Made by a program: the position numbers and the translations under genes. A stretch of DNA of 50,498 nt, taken from positions 1 through 50,498 of the forward strand of contig NZ_JAFZKX010000051.1 in the NCBI RefSeq assembly GCF_017551775.1, written 5' to 3'. The notes under the pieces are model-generated. The model saw only the letters and a list, made by a program, of their open reading frames with translations. It had not been told where the DNA came from and ran no database searches. This stretch comes from Fibrobacter sp. Its GTDB lineage: Bacteria; Fibrobacterota; Fibrobacteria; Fibrobacterales; Fibrobacteraceae. Below are positions 32,701 through 40,714 of the stretch, one piece after another (position 1 is the first letter of the stretch; every line of letters starts with the position of its first letter).

Positions 32701-34434
32701 ATGGCATACGTAGCAATGGCCCGCAAGTGGCGCCCGCAGTCCTTCGACGACATGGTCGGGCAGGAACATATCGCAAAGACCCTCCAGAACGCAATCGAAG
32801 GGGGCCGACTCCATCATGCATTCCTTTTTACCGGGACCCGCGGTGTAGGCAAGACGACCAGTGCCCGAATCCTCGCCCGCACGCTGAACTGCACAGGCGG
32901 CGACCCGCTGCACCCCTGCGGAAAGTGCGACAGCTGCAAGGATATCGCCGGCGGCAACCCGATGGACGTCTATGAAATAGACGCCGCCTCCAACACGAGC
33001 GTAGACAACATCCGCGAAGCCATCGTCGAACGCGTGCAGTACCCGCCCGTCATCGGCAAGTACAAGATTTTCATCATCGACGAAGTCCACATGCTCTCGA
33101 ACAGCGCCTTCAACGCGCTCCTCAAGACGCTCGAAGAACCGCCCGCGCATGTCATCTTCATTTTCGCGACCACCGAAGTCAACAAGGTGCCGCAGACCAT
33201 CCTCTCCCGCGTGCAGCGCTTCGACTTCAAGCGCCTCACCATCAACCAGATTATCACGCGCCTGCGCTACATCTGCGAGCAGGAAGGCATCAACGCCAGC
33301 GATGAAGCCCTGAACATATTCGCCGAGAAGGCGGACGGCTCCATGCGCGACGGCCTCACCTACTTCGACCAGGCATTCGCATTTACGGGCAGCGAGATGG
33401 ACGCCGATTCCGTGCGCTCCGTCCTCGGCATTCCGCCCACCGAGCTCTTCTTCGAACTCATCCAGGCCATCGAGAGCCACAACCTCAAGGGCTGCTTCCT
33501 CATGGTCGACAAGTCCGTGAACCGCGGTGTCGAATTTGCGCCGCTGCTCGACGGGTTCGGCAAGTTCCTCAGGAACCTCCTGTACAGCCGCATCGACGCA
33601 GTCACGCCCGACGCACTGAACATTTCCGCGGAACTTTACGCGAAGCTCAAGGAAACCACTCTGGGGCTTTCCAACGGCGACCTGCTGCGCATCTCCAAGA
33701 TGCTTATCGACCTTCAGTCGCAAATCCGCTTCAGCACCAACCCGAGGCTCCTGGTAGAAACGACTTTCGCCCGCATGGCATGGCTCGACCGCCTCACCGA
33801 TTTGAGACGCGCGCTTGCCGCCATAAACGACCCGAAATCAGCCGCCGACGAGGCGCTAAAAAAAAAAGTAACTGATATCCAGGCGATGCTCTCCGAGCAG
33901 GCTCCCCCGAGTGGCGATGCCGGTTCGGCGTTCGGCTCCTATTCCGAAAAGGAAAGCGCGTATTCCCGCTACGAGATTACGGCCGCCTGGCCTTCCATCG
34001 TGGCATCCCTTGCCGACTGCGGCGATTTGCAGTTCTCTGCGGCGATAAACGGCTCCGTACTCGAAGCGGGCGACCTCAAGGCAGACCCGTTCCCGCTTTC
34101 GCTCACCTACACGGGCGAATCCGACCAGAACATCCCCTGGGGCTACCAGCAGATGCTCGACCACCCCGAGTTCGTGAAGCGCGCCCGCGACATCCTCGAA
34201 GACAAGCTCCAGACCCACGTGCTGCTCTCGCTCAAGGCCCGCGCCTACACCGAAGAGGAACGCGCCAGGAGGCGAAATGCACAAATGAGCCCCTTCGAGA
34301 AAGACTTGGAAAAAGAAGCCTGCCTGCAGGAACTCATCAAACTTTTCGGCGGAGAATTGGTATATTCTAAGCCGCTAGGAAAACAACCGGAGGCGATGGC
34401 CATCGATTCCGGTGACGACATGAACGAAAACTAA
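32701..34434 (+). CDS. dnaX: DNA polymerase III tau/gamma subunit, with A10 slippage site
   Basis: A 577-residue clamp-loader ATPase. The ATG at 32701 gives MAYVAMARKWRPQSFDDMVGQ, the usual DnaX N-terminus. FTGTRGVGKTTSARI is Walker A. Zinc ligands are Cys residues in LNCTGGDPLHPCGKCDSC. IIDEVHMLSNSAFNALLKTLEEPP is Walker B plus sensor region, and DGSMRDGLTYFDQ carries the Arg-containing sensor 2 part. Domain III follows, then a variable C-terminal tau part. At codons 386-389 (33858-33867) is a run of ten A's; a shift to either other frame meets a stop at once, giving a product of about 390 residues, the right size for gamma. ybaB follows 15 bases downstream. Confidence 0.96.
   Translation: MAYVAMARKWRPQSFDDMVGQEHIAKTLQNAIEGGRLHHAFLFTGTRGVGKTTSARILARTLNCTGGDPLHPCGKCDSCKDIAGGNPMDVYEIDAASNTSVDNIREAIVERVQYPPVIGKYKIFIIDEVHMLSNSAFNALLKTLEEPPAHVIFIFATTEVNKVPQTILSRVQRFDFKRLTINQIITRLRYICEQEGINASDEALNIFAEKADGSMRDGLTYFDQAFAFTGSEMDADSVRSVLGIPPTELFFELIQAIESHNLKGCFLMVDKSVNRGVEFAPLLDGFGKFLRNLLYSRIDAVTPDALNISAELYAKLKETTLGLSNGDLLRISKMLIDLQSQIRFSTNPRLLVETTFARMAWLDRLTDLRRALAAINDPKSAADEALKKKVTDIQAMLSEQAPPSGDAGSAFGSYSEKESAYSRYEITAAWPSIVASLADCGDLQFSAAINGSVLEAGDLKADPFPLSLTYTGESDQNIPWGYQQMLDHPEFVKRARDILEDKLQTHVLLSLKARAYTEEERARRRNAQMSPFEKDLEKEACLQELIKLFGGELVYSKPLGKQPEAMAIDSGDDMNEN
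33858..33867 (+). promoter_or_regulatory. Candidate programmed slippage site in dnaX (A10)
   Basis: The frame reads CTA AAA AAA AAA GTA ACT GAT. Losing one A gives CTA AAA AAA AAG TAA (stop); gaining one, or a -1 ribosomal shift, gives AAA AGT AAC TGA (stop). A GAGG (33850-33853) lies just upstream and might act as an internal stimulator. Confidence 0.6.
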
Positions 34435-34449
34435 GAGGAAAAATACGCT

Positions 34450-34758
34450 ATGGATATGAGTAAAATGCTCAAGGACCTTCAGAAAATGCAGAGCAAGATG
34501 ATGAAGGCCCAGAATGACCTCAAGGCTCAGAGTTTCGACGCCGAAGCCGGCGGCGGAATGGTCAAGGTCGCCATCAACGGACAGGGGGTCCTCACCATGA
34601 TCAAGATCAATCCCGACGCGGTCGACAAGGACGACGTGGAAGCCCTCGAGGACCTGGTCATGGCAGCGGTGAATTCCGCCATCAAGAAGAAAGACGAGGC
34701 AGCCCAGTCTAGCCTTTCCAACATCACCGGCGGGATGAAAATTCCCGGCCTGATGTAA
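34450..34758 (+). CDS. ybaB: YbaB/EbfC nucleoid-associated protein
   Basis: A 102-residue DNA-binding protein of the YbaB/EbfC family. MDMSKMLKDLQKMQSKMMKAQNDLKAQ is the dimerising N-terminal helix, and GGGMVKVAINGQGVLTMIKINPDAV and LEDLVMAAVNSAIKKKDEAAQ are the conserved core. It ends MKIPGLM. dnaX-ybaB is a common gene pair; recR, often next, is absent here. AGAGGA precedes the ATG. Confidence 0.95.
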   Translation: MDMSKMLKDLQKMQSKMMKAQNDLKAQSFDAEAGGGMVKVAINGQGVLTMIKINPDAVDKDDVEALEDLVMAAVNSAIKKKDEAAQSSLSNITGGMKIPGLM

Positions 34759-34779
34759 TTTTTTCCAAAAAAAATTATC

Positions 34780-34809
34780 GCCCTTCCGCTCCCGCGGAGG
34801 GGCTTTTTT
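34780..34809 (+). terminator. Terminator of dnaX-ybaB
   Basis: GCCCTTCCGC-TCCC-GCGGAGGGGC followed by six T's. Confidence 0.9.
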
Positions 34810-34882
34810 GACTTTTTTTGACGCCTTTTTCGCCACTTATCGTCTTAAATATGCATTTCGTCACTTTTTTAAACCGCATACC

Positions 34883-34913
34883 TTTAACATTATATAATAT
34901 ATTTTTACATTTG
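34883..34913 (+). promoter_or_regulatory. Promoter of the TolC-adaptor-RND operon
   Basis: TTTA (34883-34886), 19 bases, then TACATTTG (34906-34913). A short leader follows, with GGAG six bases before the ATG at 34940. A sigma70-like TATAAT (34893-34898) overlaps the spacer. Confidence 0.5.
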
Positions 34914-34939
34914 GCGCGTAAAAACATCTTGGAGAATAG

Positions 34940-36358
34940 ATGCTCAGGCACTTTGCAATTCCCACATTTCTCGCGCTCACTGTTGCACTGCCCACTTGGG
35001 CAGGCAAGACCTATACCCGCGAAGAAGCGCTCAGCATAGCCCTCGAAAAGTCCTCGGATGTAAAATCCGCCGAGGAAGACTTGAAAAGCGCAAATTCCCA
35101 GGTGACCGCCGGCTACGGCAACGCCTACCCCTCAATCGACCTGAACGCCACCGTGACCCGCATTTTCGGTCTGGATGACGTCAAGCAGTCCACCGATTTG
35201 ACCGACGCGGCAGTGAACATGGCCCAGGGAAAGGACGCCGATGGAAACCCCATGGCGAACGCCTACGACCAGCAGTTCATCGGACCGGCCGTGGACGGGC
35301 TCCTCTATGGCATGAAATCGCAGGGTTACCGCTGGCAGTCCAGCGTGGGCCTCACCGCCACCCAGGTCCTTTACGCCGAAGGCAAGGTGGGCGTGGGTAT
35401 CGAAATCGCCAAGGCCTACAAGCGCATCAACGAGGTCAACCTCGAAAACAAGAAGGCCCAGGTCCGCTACGACGTGAACAACGCCTTCGACCAGCTCATT
35501 TACCTGGATTCCGCCATCAAGATTCTTTACGCTTCTAAGGACCTCCTGCAGGAAAACCTGAACTTCGTGGAGCAGTCGCTCAAGAGCGGCCTCGCCACCG
35601 AACTCGACCTGATTCGCGTGCAGCTTTCGATGGACCAGCTCAATTCCAACATCGCGAGCACCGAAAAGAAGCGCGTCCTCGCCCGCAACGCCCTGCTCAA
35701 CACTATGGGCCTCGAATGGGAAACCGACGTCCAGTTTCAGGGTGACCTGCGCGACCCCGTCGAAGGATACTCCTTCCCCGACACCGCCATGGCGAACGTG
35801 AAGAAGCGCCGCAAGGAACTCGTGATGCTCGAAGAAACGGAACACATGAAGAACCTGAACGTTGAAATCGAGCAGGGCGGCTACAAGCCGACCGTCGTCC
35901 TCCTGGGCGGACTCAAGTACGCGAACAACAAGAACAAGATTACCGAATGGGACGCCCCGAAGTGGGACAAGCTCAACAAGTACGTCGCACTGAACGTCTC
36001 GATGAACCTGTTCAACGGCATGAAGACCCGCGAAGGCGTGGCGCAGGCGAAATCTAGCCTCCGCAGCACGCAGATCCAGAAGGAAACCGCCGAACGCGGA
36101 TTCCGCATGCAGATTGAATCTTGCGTGAATACGCTCGAAGACGCCAACGCCCAGATTGAAATTGCAAAACGCCAGATTGACCTCGCGCAGAAGAACTACG
36201 ACCTCACGAACGACGCTTACAAGCTCGGTCGCGAAACGCAATTGAACCTGCTTAGCGCAGAAAACAGCCTCCGCACGGCAAAACTCGACTACATGTCGGC
36301 GATTGTCGAATGGAACAAAGCATATAACGCCCTCCTGCAGGCCACCGGAGAATATTAA
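34940..36358 (+). CDS. TolC-family outer-membrane efflux protein
   Basis: A 472-residue outer-membrane channel. MLRHFAIPTFLALTVALPTWA is a signal peptide. YTREEALSIALEKSSDVKSAEEDLKSA is the first long coiled helix; the characteristic internal duplication is seen in a second set of long helices from about residue 355 (REGVAQAKSSLRSTQIQKETAERG, LAQKNYDLTNDAYKLGRETQLNLLSAENSLRTA). NAYPSIDLNATVT and WQSSVGLTATQVLY are barrel strands. It is the first gene of a complete exporter operon with an adaptor and an RND permease. Confidence 0.93.
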   Translation: MLRHFAIPTFLALTVALPTWAGKTYTREEALSIALEKSSDVKSAEEDLKSANSQVTAGYGNAYPSIDLNATVTRIFGLDDVKQSTDLTDAAVNMAQGKDADGNPMANAYDQQFIGPAVDGLLYGMKSQGYRWQSSVGLTATQVLYAEGKVGVGIEIAKAYKRINEVNLENKKAQVRYDVNNAFDQLIYLDSAIKILYASKDLLQENLNFVEQSLKSGLATELDLIRVQLSMDQLNSNIASTEKKRVLARNALLNTMGLEWETDVQFQGDLRDPVEGYSFPDTAMANVKKRRKELVMLEETEHMKNLNVEIEQGGYKPTVVLLGGLKYANNKNKITEWDAPKWDKLNKYVALNVSMNLFNGMKTREGVAQAKSSLRSTQIQKETAERGFRMQIESCVNTLEDANAQIEIAKRQIDLAQKNYDLTNDAYKLGRETQLNLLSAENSLRTAKLDYMSAIVEWNKAYNALLQATGEY

Positions 36359-36367
36359 GGTTAAGGG

Positions 36368-37483
36368 ATGAAAAACATGACAACGTTCACCAAAGCAATC
36401 ATTACCGTTTCCGCAGCCTCGCTTCTGCTTGTCGGTTGCGACCTCAAGAAAAAAGATGAAGCCGCCGAACAGAAGGCGACCACCATCGAACAGATCCAGG
36501 CCGAAAAGGGCAAGCCCGCCATTACCACGACGGCCACCACCGATGAAATTACCGACGTGCGCAAGTTCAGCGGAGCCATCGAAGGCATGCAACAGACCTA
36601 CGCCATCTCGAAGATGAGCGACCCGCTCGCGAAAATCAACGTGCAGGTCGGTTCCAGCGTGAAAAAAGACCAGGTTCTCGCCGAATACATCTTTACCGGC
36701 GACAACACGCAGTACCAGCAGGCACAGGAACAGATCGCCATCCTCCAGAAGGCAACGGAACGTATGCGCGAGCTCCATGCCAAGGGCGGCATTAGCCAGC
36801 AGGACATGGATACGCAGGAAATGCAGCTCAAGGTTGCGAAGATGAACCTCGAGACCGCCCGCCGCGCGACAAAGATTCTCGCCCCGGCCGCCGGCATCGT
36901 CACCGAAATGAACTACAAGGTTGGCCAGGTTCCCGGCCTCGGCGGCGTGTTCTGCACCATCGCCAAGCTCGACCAGGTCATCCTCAAGCTGAACGTCACA
37001 AGCAAGGATATCGGCTACTTCAAGAAGGGCGCTACTGCCACCGTCGAAGTCGCCGGCGAAAAGCTCAAGGGCAAGGTGACACTCATCCCGCTCGCCGCCA
37101 ACCCGCAGACACGTTTCTTCCCCGTCGAAATCACGTTCAATAACAAAGACAAGAAACTGCTCCCCGGCATGTACGTGACTGCCGAACTTGAAGCCCGCAA
37201 GGTTAAGGGCATCGTCGTCCCGCTCGAGGCAATCGTCTACCGCAACGGCGTGAACACTGTCTGGACCGTAACCAAGGACGGCAAGGCAAAGCGCAAGGTC
37301 GTGCAGACCGGCGTGCAGACCAAGCATTTCGTGCAGATTCTCGACGGCCTCGAAGAAGGCGAAGAAGTCATGGTCACAGGCCAGTTCCGCATGAACGATG
37401 GTGACAAGGTGCTTGTCAACGAAATTGACGGAAGACCCGCAGAAGACAGCATGGAAAAGCCCGGTTTTGAGGACGCTAAATAA
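36368..37483 (+). CDS. RND periplasmic adaptor lipoprotein
   Basis: A 371-residue membrane-fusion protein. The lipobox is LLVGC (Cys24 from the ATG at 36368, which has AAGG seven bases upstream; ATG 36377 is also possible). The order is: KISGAIEGMQQTY-like first lipoyl half, a coiled-coil hairpin (YQQAQEQIAILQKATERMRELH to LETARRATK), the second lipoyl half (ILAPAAGIVTEMNYKVGQVPG), the beta-barrel (VILKLNVTSKDIGYFKKG) and the membrane-proximal domain (VPLEAIVYRNGVNTVWTV). Its stop overlaps the permease ATG by one base. Confidence 0.93.
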   Translation: MKNMTTFTKAIITVSAASLLLVGCDLKKKDEAAEQKATTIEQIQAEKGKPAITTTATTDEITDVRKFSGAIEGMQQTYAISKMSDPLAKINVQVGSSVKKDQVLAEYIFTGDNTQYQQAQEQIAILQKATERMRELHAKGGISQQDMDTQEMQLKVAKMNLETARRATKILAPAAGIVTEMNYKVGQVPGLGGVFCTIAKLDQVILKLNVTSKDIGYFKKGATATVEVAGEKLKGKVTLIPLAANPQTRFFPVEITFNNKDKKLLPGMYVTAELEARKVKGIVVPLEAIVYRNGVNTVWTVTKDGKAKRKVVQTGVQTKHFVQILDGLEEGEEVMVTGQFRMNDGDKVLVNEIDGRPAEDSMEKPGFEDAK

Positions 37484-40400
37484 TGATTAAGGCAAGTATC
37501 TACAAACCGATTACCATGCTCATGGTCATCTTGACCGTGGTGGTTTTCGGTATCTACACCTACCGCATGATGGTGGTGGACCTGTTGCCGAAATTCGAAG
37601 TTCCGGTCGTCACCGGTGTTATCGTCTATTCGGGCGCCACCCCTGAAGAAATTGAGACCACGGTCATCAAGCCCGTCGAAGAAGCCGTCGAACTCGTGGA
37701 CGGTATCGACTACGTGCAGTCCATCTGTATGGAAAACTACGGCATCATCGTCGCCCTGTTCAACATGGGCGTCGACGTGGACGTGGCGGCAAACGACGTG
37801 CGTGCAAAAATCGAGCAGACGGCCTCCACCTTCCCCGATGCCGTCGAAGCCCCGATTATTTCCAAGCTTGACATCAACGCCCAGGCCATCATGAGTTTCT
37901 CGCTCACCGGCCCGGTCAGTTCCACCGAACTGCGTAAGAAGGCCGAAGACGATATCGAACCGCTGCTCACCTCCGTTTCGGGCGTGGCCAGCGTGGATAT
38001 CTTCGGCGGTACGACACGCGAGATTTCCATCGAACTCGACAAGGAAATGCTCATGGCCCGCGGGGTCGACATTTCGACCATCATGGGCACGTTCAAGGCT
38101 TCGAACATCAACTACCCTGTAGGCCAGGTACGCGGCACCCGCAAGAACACCGTGGTACGTACAGCGGGCAAGTTCGAAAACCTCGACCAGATGCGCAATA
38201 TGGACATTCCGACAGCAACCGGCGTCATCAAGCTCGGAGAAATTGCGCAGGTCAAGGATACCGTCAAGACGATTACTTCCGCATCGCGTTACAACGGCAT
38301 CAACTCCGTCTCCCTCGACATCAAGAAGCGTTCCGACGCGAACGTGGTCGACGTGGCCAAGGGAACCATCGCCCGCGTCAAGCAGATCAACGAGACCCTC
38401 CCCGAAGGTTTTGAAATCCACCTGATTTACGACAAGTCCGAAGCCATCCAGGAATCTGTCGAAAACGTCATCCAGAACATCCTCCTCGCGATTGGCCTTA
38501 CTTCCATACTTTTGCTCCTCTTCTTGGGCAAGCTTTCTACCACGCTTATCGCATCCGTCACGATGCCCATTTCGGTCATCGGCGCATTCACGTTCATGTA
38601 CTTCGCCGATTTCGGCATCAACATGATGTCGCTCATGGCGCTGTCTTCGGCGGTGGGCCTGCTGGTCACGAACTCCATCGTGGTGCTAGAGAACATCAAC
38701 TCGAAATTGCAGGACGGGCTCGAGCCCAAGGAAGCCGCCTATAAGGGCACGACCGAAATCATGGTCGCCATCATGGCGTCTACCCTCACCAACGTGTGCG
38801 TGTTCGTGCCTATCGCGTTCATGAAGTCCATCGTCGGTATCTTCTTTAGAACCTTCGGTATGACCATGGTGTTCGCGACCGTCGTGTCGTTGCTCGTCAC
38901 CTTTACCCTTACCCCGCTCATGGCGGCCTACCTGTTCAAAGGCAAGAAGAGAGACGAAAACGGCAACATCATCGAAACGAAGCCCGGCATCGTGGAACGC
39001 CTTACCAGCTTCTTCCCGATGATCCTGAACGGCATCCGCTTCATTTACCTGAAGACCCTCAGCTTCTGCCTTTCCGTGCCTGGCTTCATCGTCCAGACCC
39101 TCGCCATGATTGCCTTGATTGGCGGTGTCATCATCCTCGGCATAAACTTCCTGAGTTTCGAAATCATGCCGAAGCAGGACCAGGGCCAGATCCTCATCTC
39201 TATCGAAATGCCCGTGGGCACGAACATAGAGACTACCGACAGCGTCACGAAGATTATCGAAAACCGCATCAAGAATGTCCCCGAACTGGAACGCTACAAC
39301 GCGACAGTCGGTGGCGAAGACGGATTTACCGGCACGAACAAGGCCAAAGTCCGTATGAAGCTCATAACGCGCGATGAAGGCCGTACCCGCAGTTCCGAAG
39401 ATGTGGTCGACTCGCTGCGTCCGTACCTCGCCGACATTCCCGACGCCTACATCTCTATCAAGATGGCGTCCGTGACCGAAATGAGCAACAACAGTTCGGG
39501 TGACGTGGTGCTCGAAGTGAACCACCTCAACATCGATACCGCAGCCAAGGCGGCCGACATCGTACTCGACAAGATACGCGATATTCCGGGCGTTGTCGAA
39601 GTGAAGCGCAGCTACGAAGCCGGAAAGCCGGAAATCAAGATGGTTCCCAACCGCCAGGCGCTCGCCGACTACGGTGTCGCGCTGCAGTCCGTCGCCGTGA
39701 TGAACTACATCGCCGTGAACGGCCTCGAAACGGGAACCTACACCGAAGGTGGTGAAGAATACAAGATTTACTTCCGCATGCAGGAAAAGGACCGTCAGGA
39801 ACACGCCGATATCGAAAACCTGCCGATGCTTACGCCCAAGGGTATTGTCCCGGCCAACGTCCTCTTCGATATCTATGACGGTGCTGCCCCCACGCAGCTC
39901 GACCGCAAGCGCAAGCGCAACCACGTTGACGTTTCTATGAACCTGCTCCCGGGCCACACGACCGGTGAAATCATGGGCAAGATTACGGAAATCACCAATT
40001 CCGTGAAGGACGATGTTCCTGAAGGAATCACGTTCACCTTCGGTGGTAACGCCGACATGCAGAACGACATGGTGGAGGAATTTATCGCGGCCATCCTCAT
40101 GGCCATCCTCCTCACCTACATCTTGCTCGTGGCCCTGCTCGAAAGCTTCATGCAGCCGTTCATCATCATGTTCACCATCCCGATGGGCGCCATCGGCGTG
40201 GTGCTCGCCCTGGTGCTTACAGGCCAGTCGCTCTCCATGATTTCCCTCATGGCCATCGTGATGCTTATCGGTGTGGTGGTGAACAACGCAATCTTGCTAC
40301 TCGACGAAGCGAACCGACTGCTCCGAAGCGGAGCCATGGGAAGGCGCAGCGCCATCCTGACTGCAGCGAAGGAAAAGTTCCAGGCCATCGTGCTCGCGAC

Positions 40401-40629
40401 ATTCGCCTCCATCGTGGCCCAGATGCCGCTTGCGCTTGCCATCGGTGGCGACGTGGCCAAGATGAACCAGCCCATGGGTATCGCGTGTGTGGGCGGCCTC
40501 GCCGTCTCCGCGTTCCTCACGATGTACCTCATCCCGACCGCATTCTGGCTCCCGAACGCCTTGTTCCACAAGGTCAGGAGTGGCGTGAAGAAGGTCGGCA
40601 AAAAGATGCAACGTCACCACAGCGCTTAA
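37483..40629 (+). CDS. RND efflux permease with unusual TM4 (Thr-Asn for the Asp pair)
   Basis: A 1048-residue RND transporter in a TolC-adaptor-permease operon. The N-terminus MIKASIYKPITMLMVILTVVVFG is TM1, and two large periplasmic loops and 12 membrane segments follow. In TM4 the sequence is SSAVGLLVTNSIVVLENI: Thr396 and Asn397 stand where AcrB has Asp407-Asp408 and where most HAE2-type pumps keep Asp-Asn. In TM10 the Lys is Asn (GVVVNNAILLLDE), common in HAE2-like pumps. Other motifs look normal (FVPIAFMKSIVGIFFRTF; PLALAIGGDVAKMNQPMGIA). Reading through without stops and coupling to its partners argue it is functional, but its energising route is unclear. Confidence 0.93.
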   Translation: MIKASIYKPITMLMVILTVVVFGIYTYRMMVVDLLPKFEVPVVTGVIVYSGATPEEIETTVIKPVEEAVELVDGIDYVQSICMENYGIIVALFNMGVDVDVAANDVRAKIEQTASTFPDAVEAPIISKLDINAQAIMSFSLTGPVSSTELRKKAEDDIEPLLTSVSGVASVDIFGGTTREISIELDKEMLMARGVDISTIMGTFKASNINYPVGQVRGTRKNTVVRTAGKFENLDQMRNMDIPTATGVIKLGEIAQVKDTVKTITSASRYNGINSVSLDIKKRSDANVVDVAKGTIARVKQINETLPEGFEIHLIYDKSEAIQESVENVIQNILLAIGLTSILLLLFLGKLSTTLIASVTMPISVIGAFTFMYFADFGINMMSLMALSSAVGLLVTNSIVVLENINSKLQDGLEPKEAAYKGTTEIMVAIMASTLTNVCVFVPIAFMKSIVGIFFRTFGMTMVFATVVSLLVTFTLTPLMAAYLFKGKKRDENGNIIETKPGIVERLTSFFPMILNGIRFIYLKTLSFCLSVPGFIVQTLAMIALIGGVIILGINFLSFEIMPKQDQGQILISIEMPVGTNIETTDSVTKIIENRIKNVPELERYNATVGGEDGFTGTNKAKVRMKLITRDEGRTRSSEDVVDSLRPYLADIPDAYISIKMASVTEMSNNSSGDVVLEVNHLNIDTAAKAADIVLDKIRDIPGVVEVKRSYEAGKPEIKMVPNRQALADYGVALQSVAVMNYIAVNGLETGTYTEGGEEYKIYFRMQEKDRQEHADIENLPMLTPKGIVPANVLFDIYDGAAPTQLDRKRKRNHVDVSMNLLPGHTTGEIMGKITEITNSVKDDVPEGITFTFGGNADMQNDMVEEFIAAILMAILLTYILLVALLESFMQPFIIMFTIPMGAIGVVLALVLTGQSLSMISLMAIVMLIGVVVNNAILLLDEANRLLRSGAMGRRSAILTAAKEKFQAIVLATFASIVAQMPLALAIGGDVAKMNQPMGIACVGGLAVSAFLTMYLIPTAFWLPNALFHKVRSGVKKVGKKMQRHHSA

Positions 40630-40649
40630 TATTCTAATCTCCTTGTTAA

Positions 40650-40676
40650 GGCCTCCGCAATAGCGGAGGCTTTTTT
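40650..40676 (+). terminator. Terminator of the TolC-adaptor-RND operon
   Basis: GCCTCCGC-AATA-GCGGAGGC followed by six T's. Confidence 0.92.
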
Positions 40677-40701
40677 GTGGTCTCGCGAGAAGCGATTTTT
40701 G

Positions 40702-40709
40702 TAGTTTCC
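40702..40709 (+). promoter_or_regulatory. -7-like box five bases before the GspE-type gene
   Basis: TAGTTTCC ends five bases upstream of ATG 40715, with no Shine-Dalgarno. It is weaker than the metG box but at the same spacing. Confidence 0.3.
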
Positions 40710-40714
40710 GTTGT

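Noticed and set aside
35132-37327. A 731-codon frame antisense to the TolC and adaptor genes
   Set aside because: It crosses two real genes and their junction and is another codon-bias shadow.
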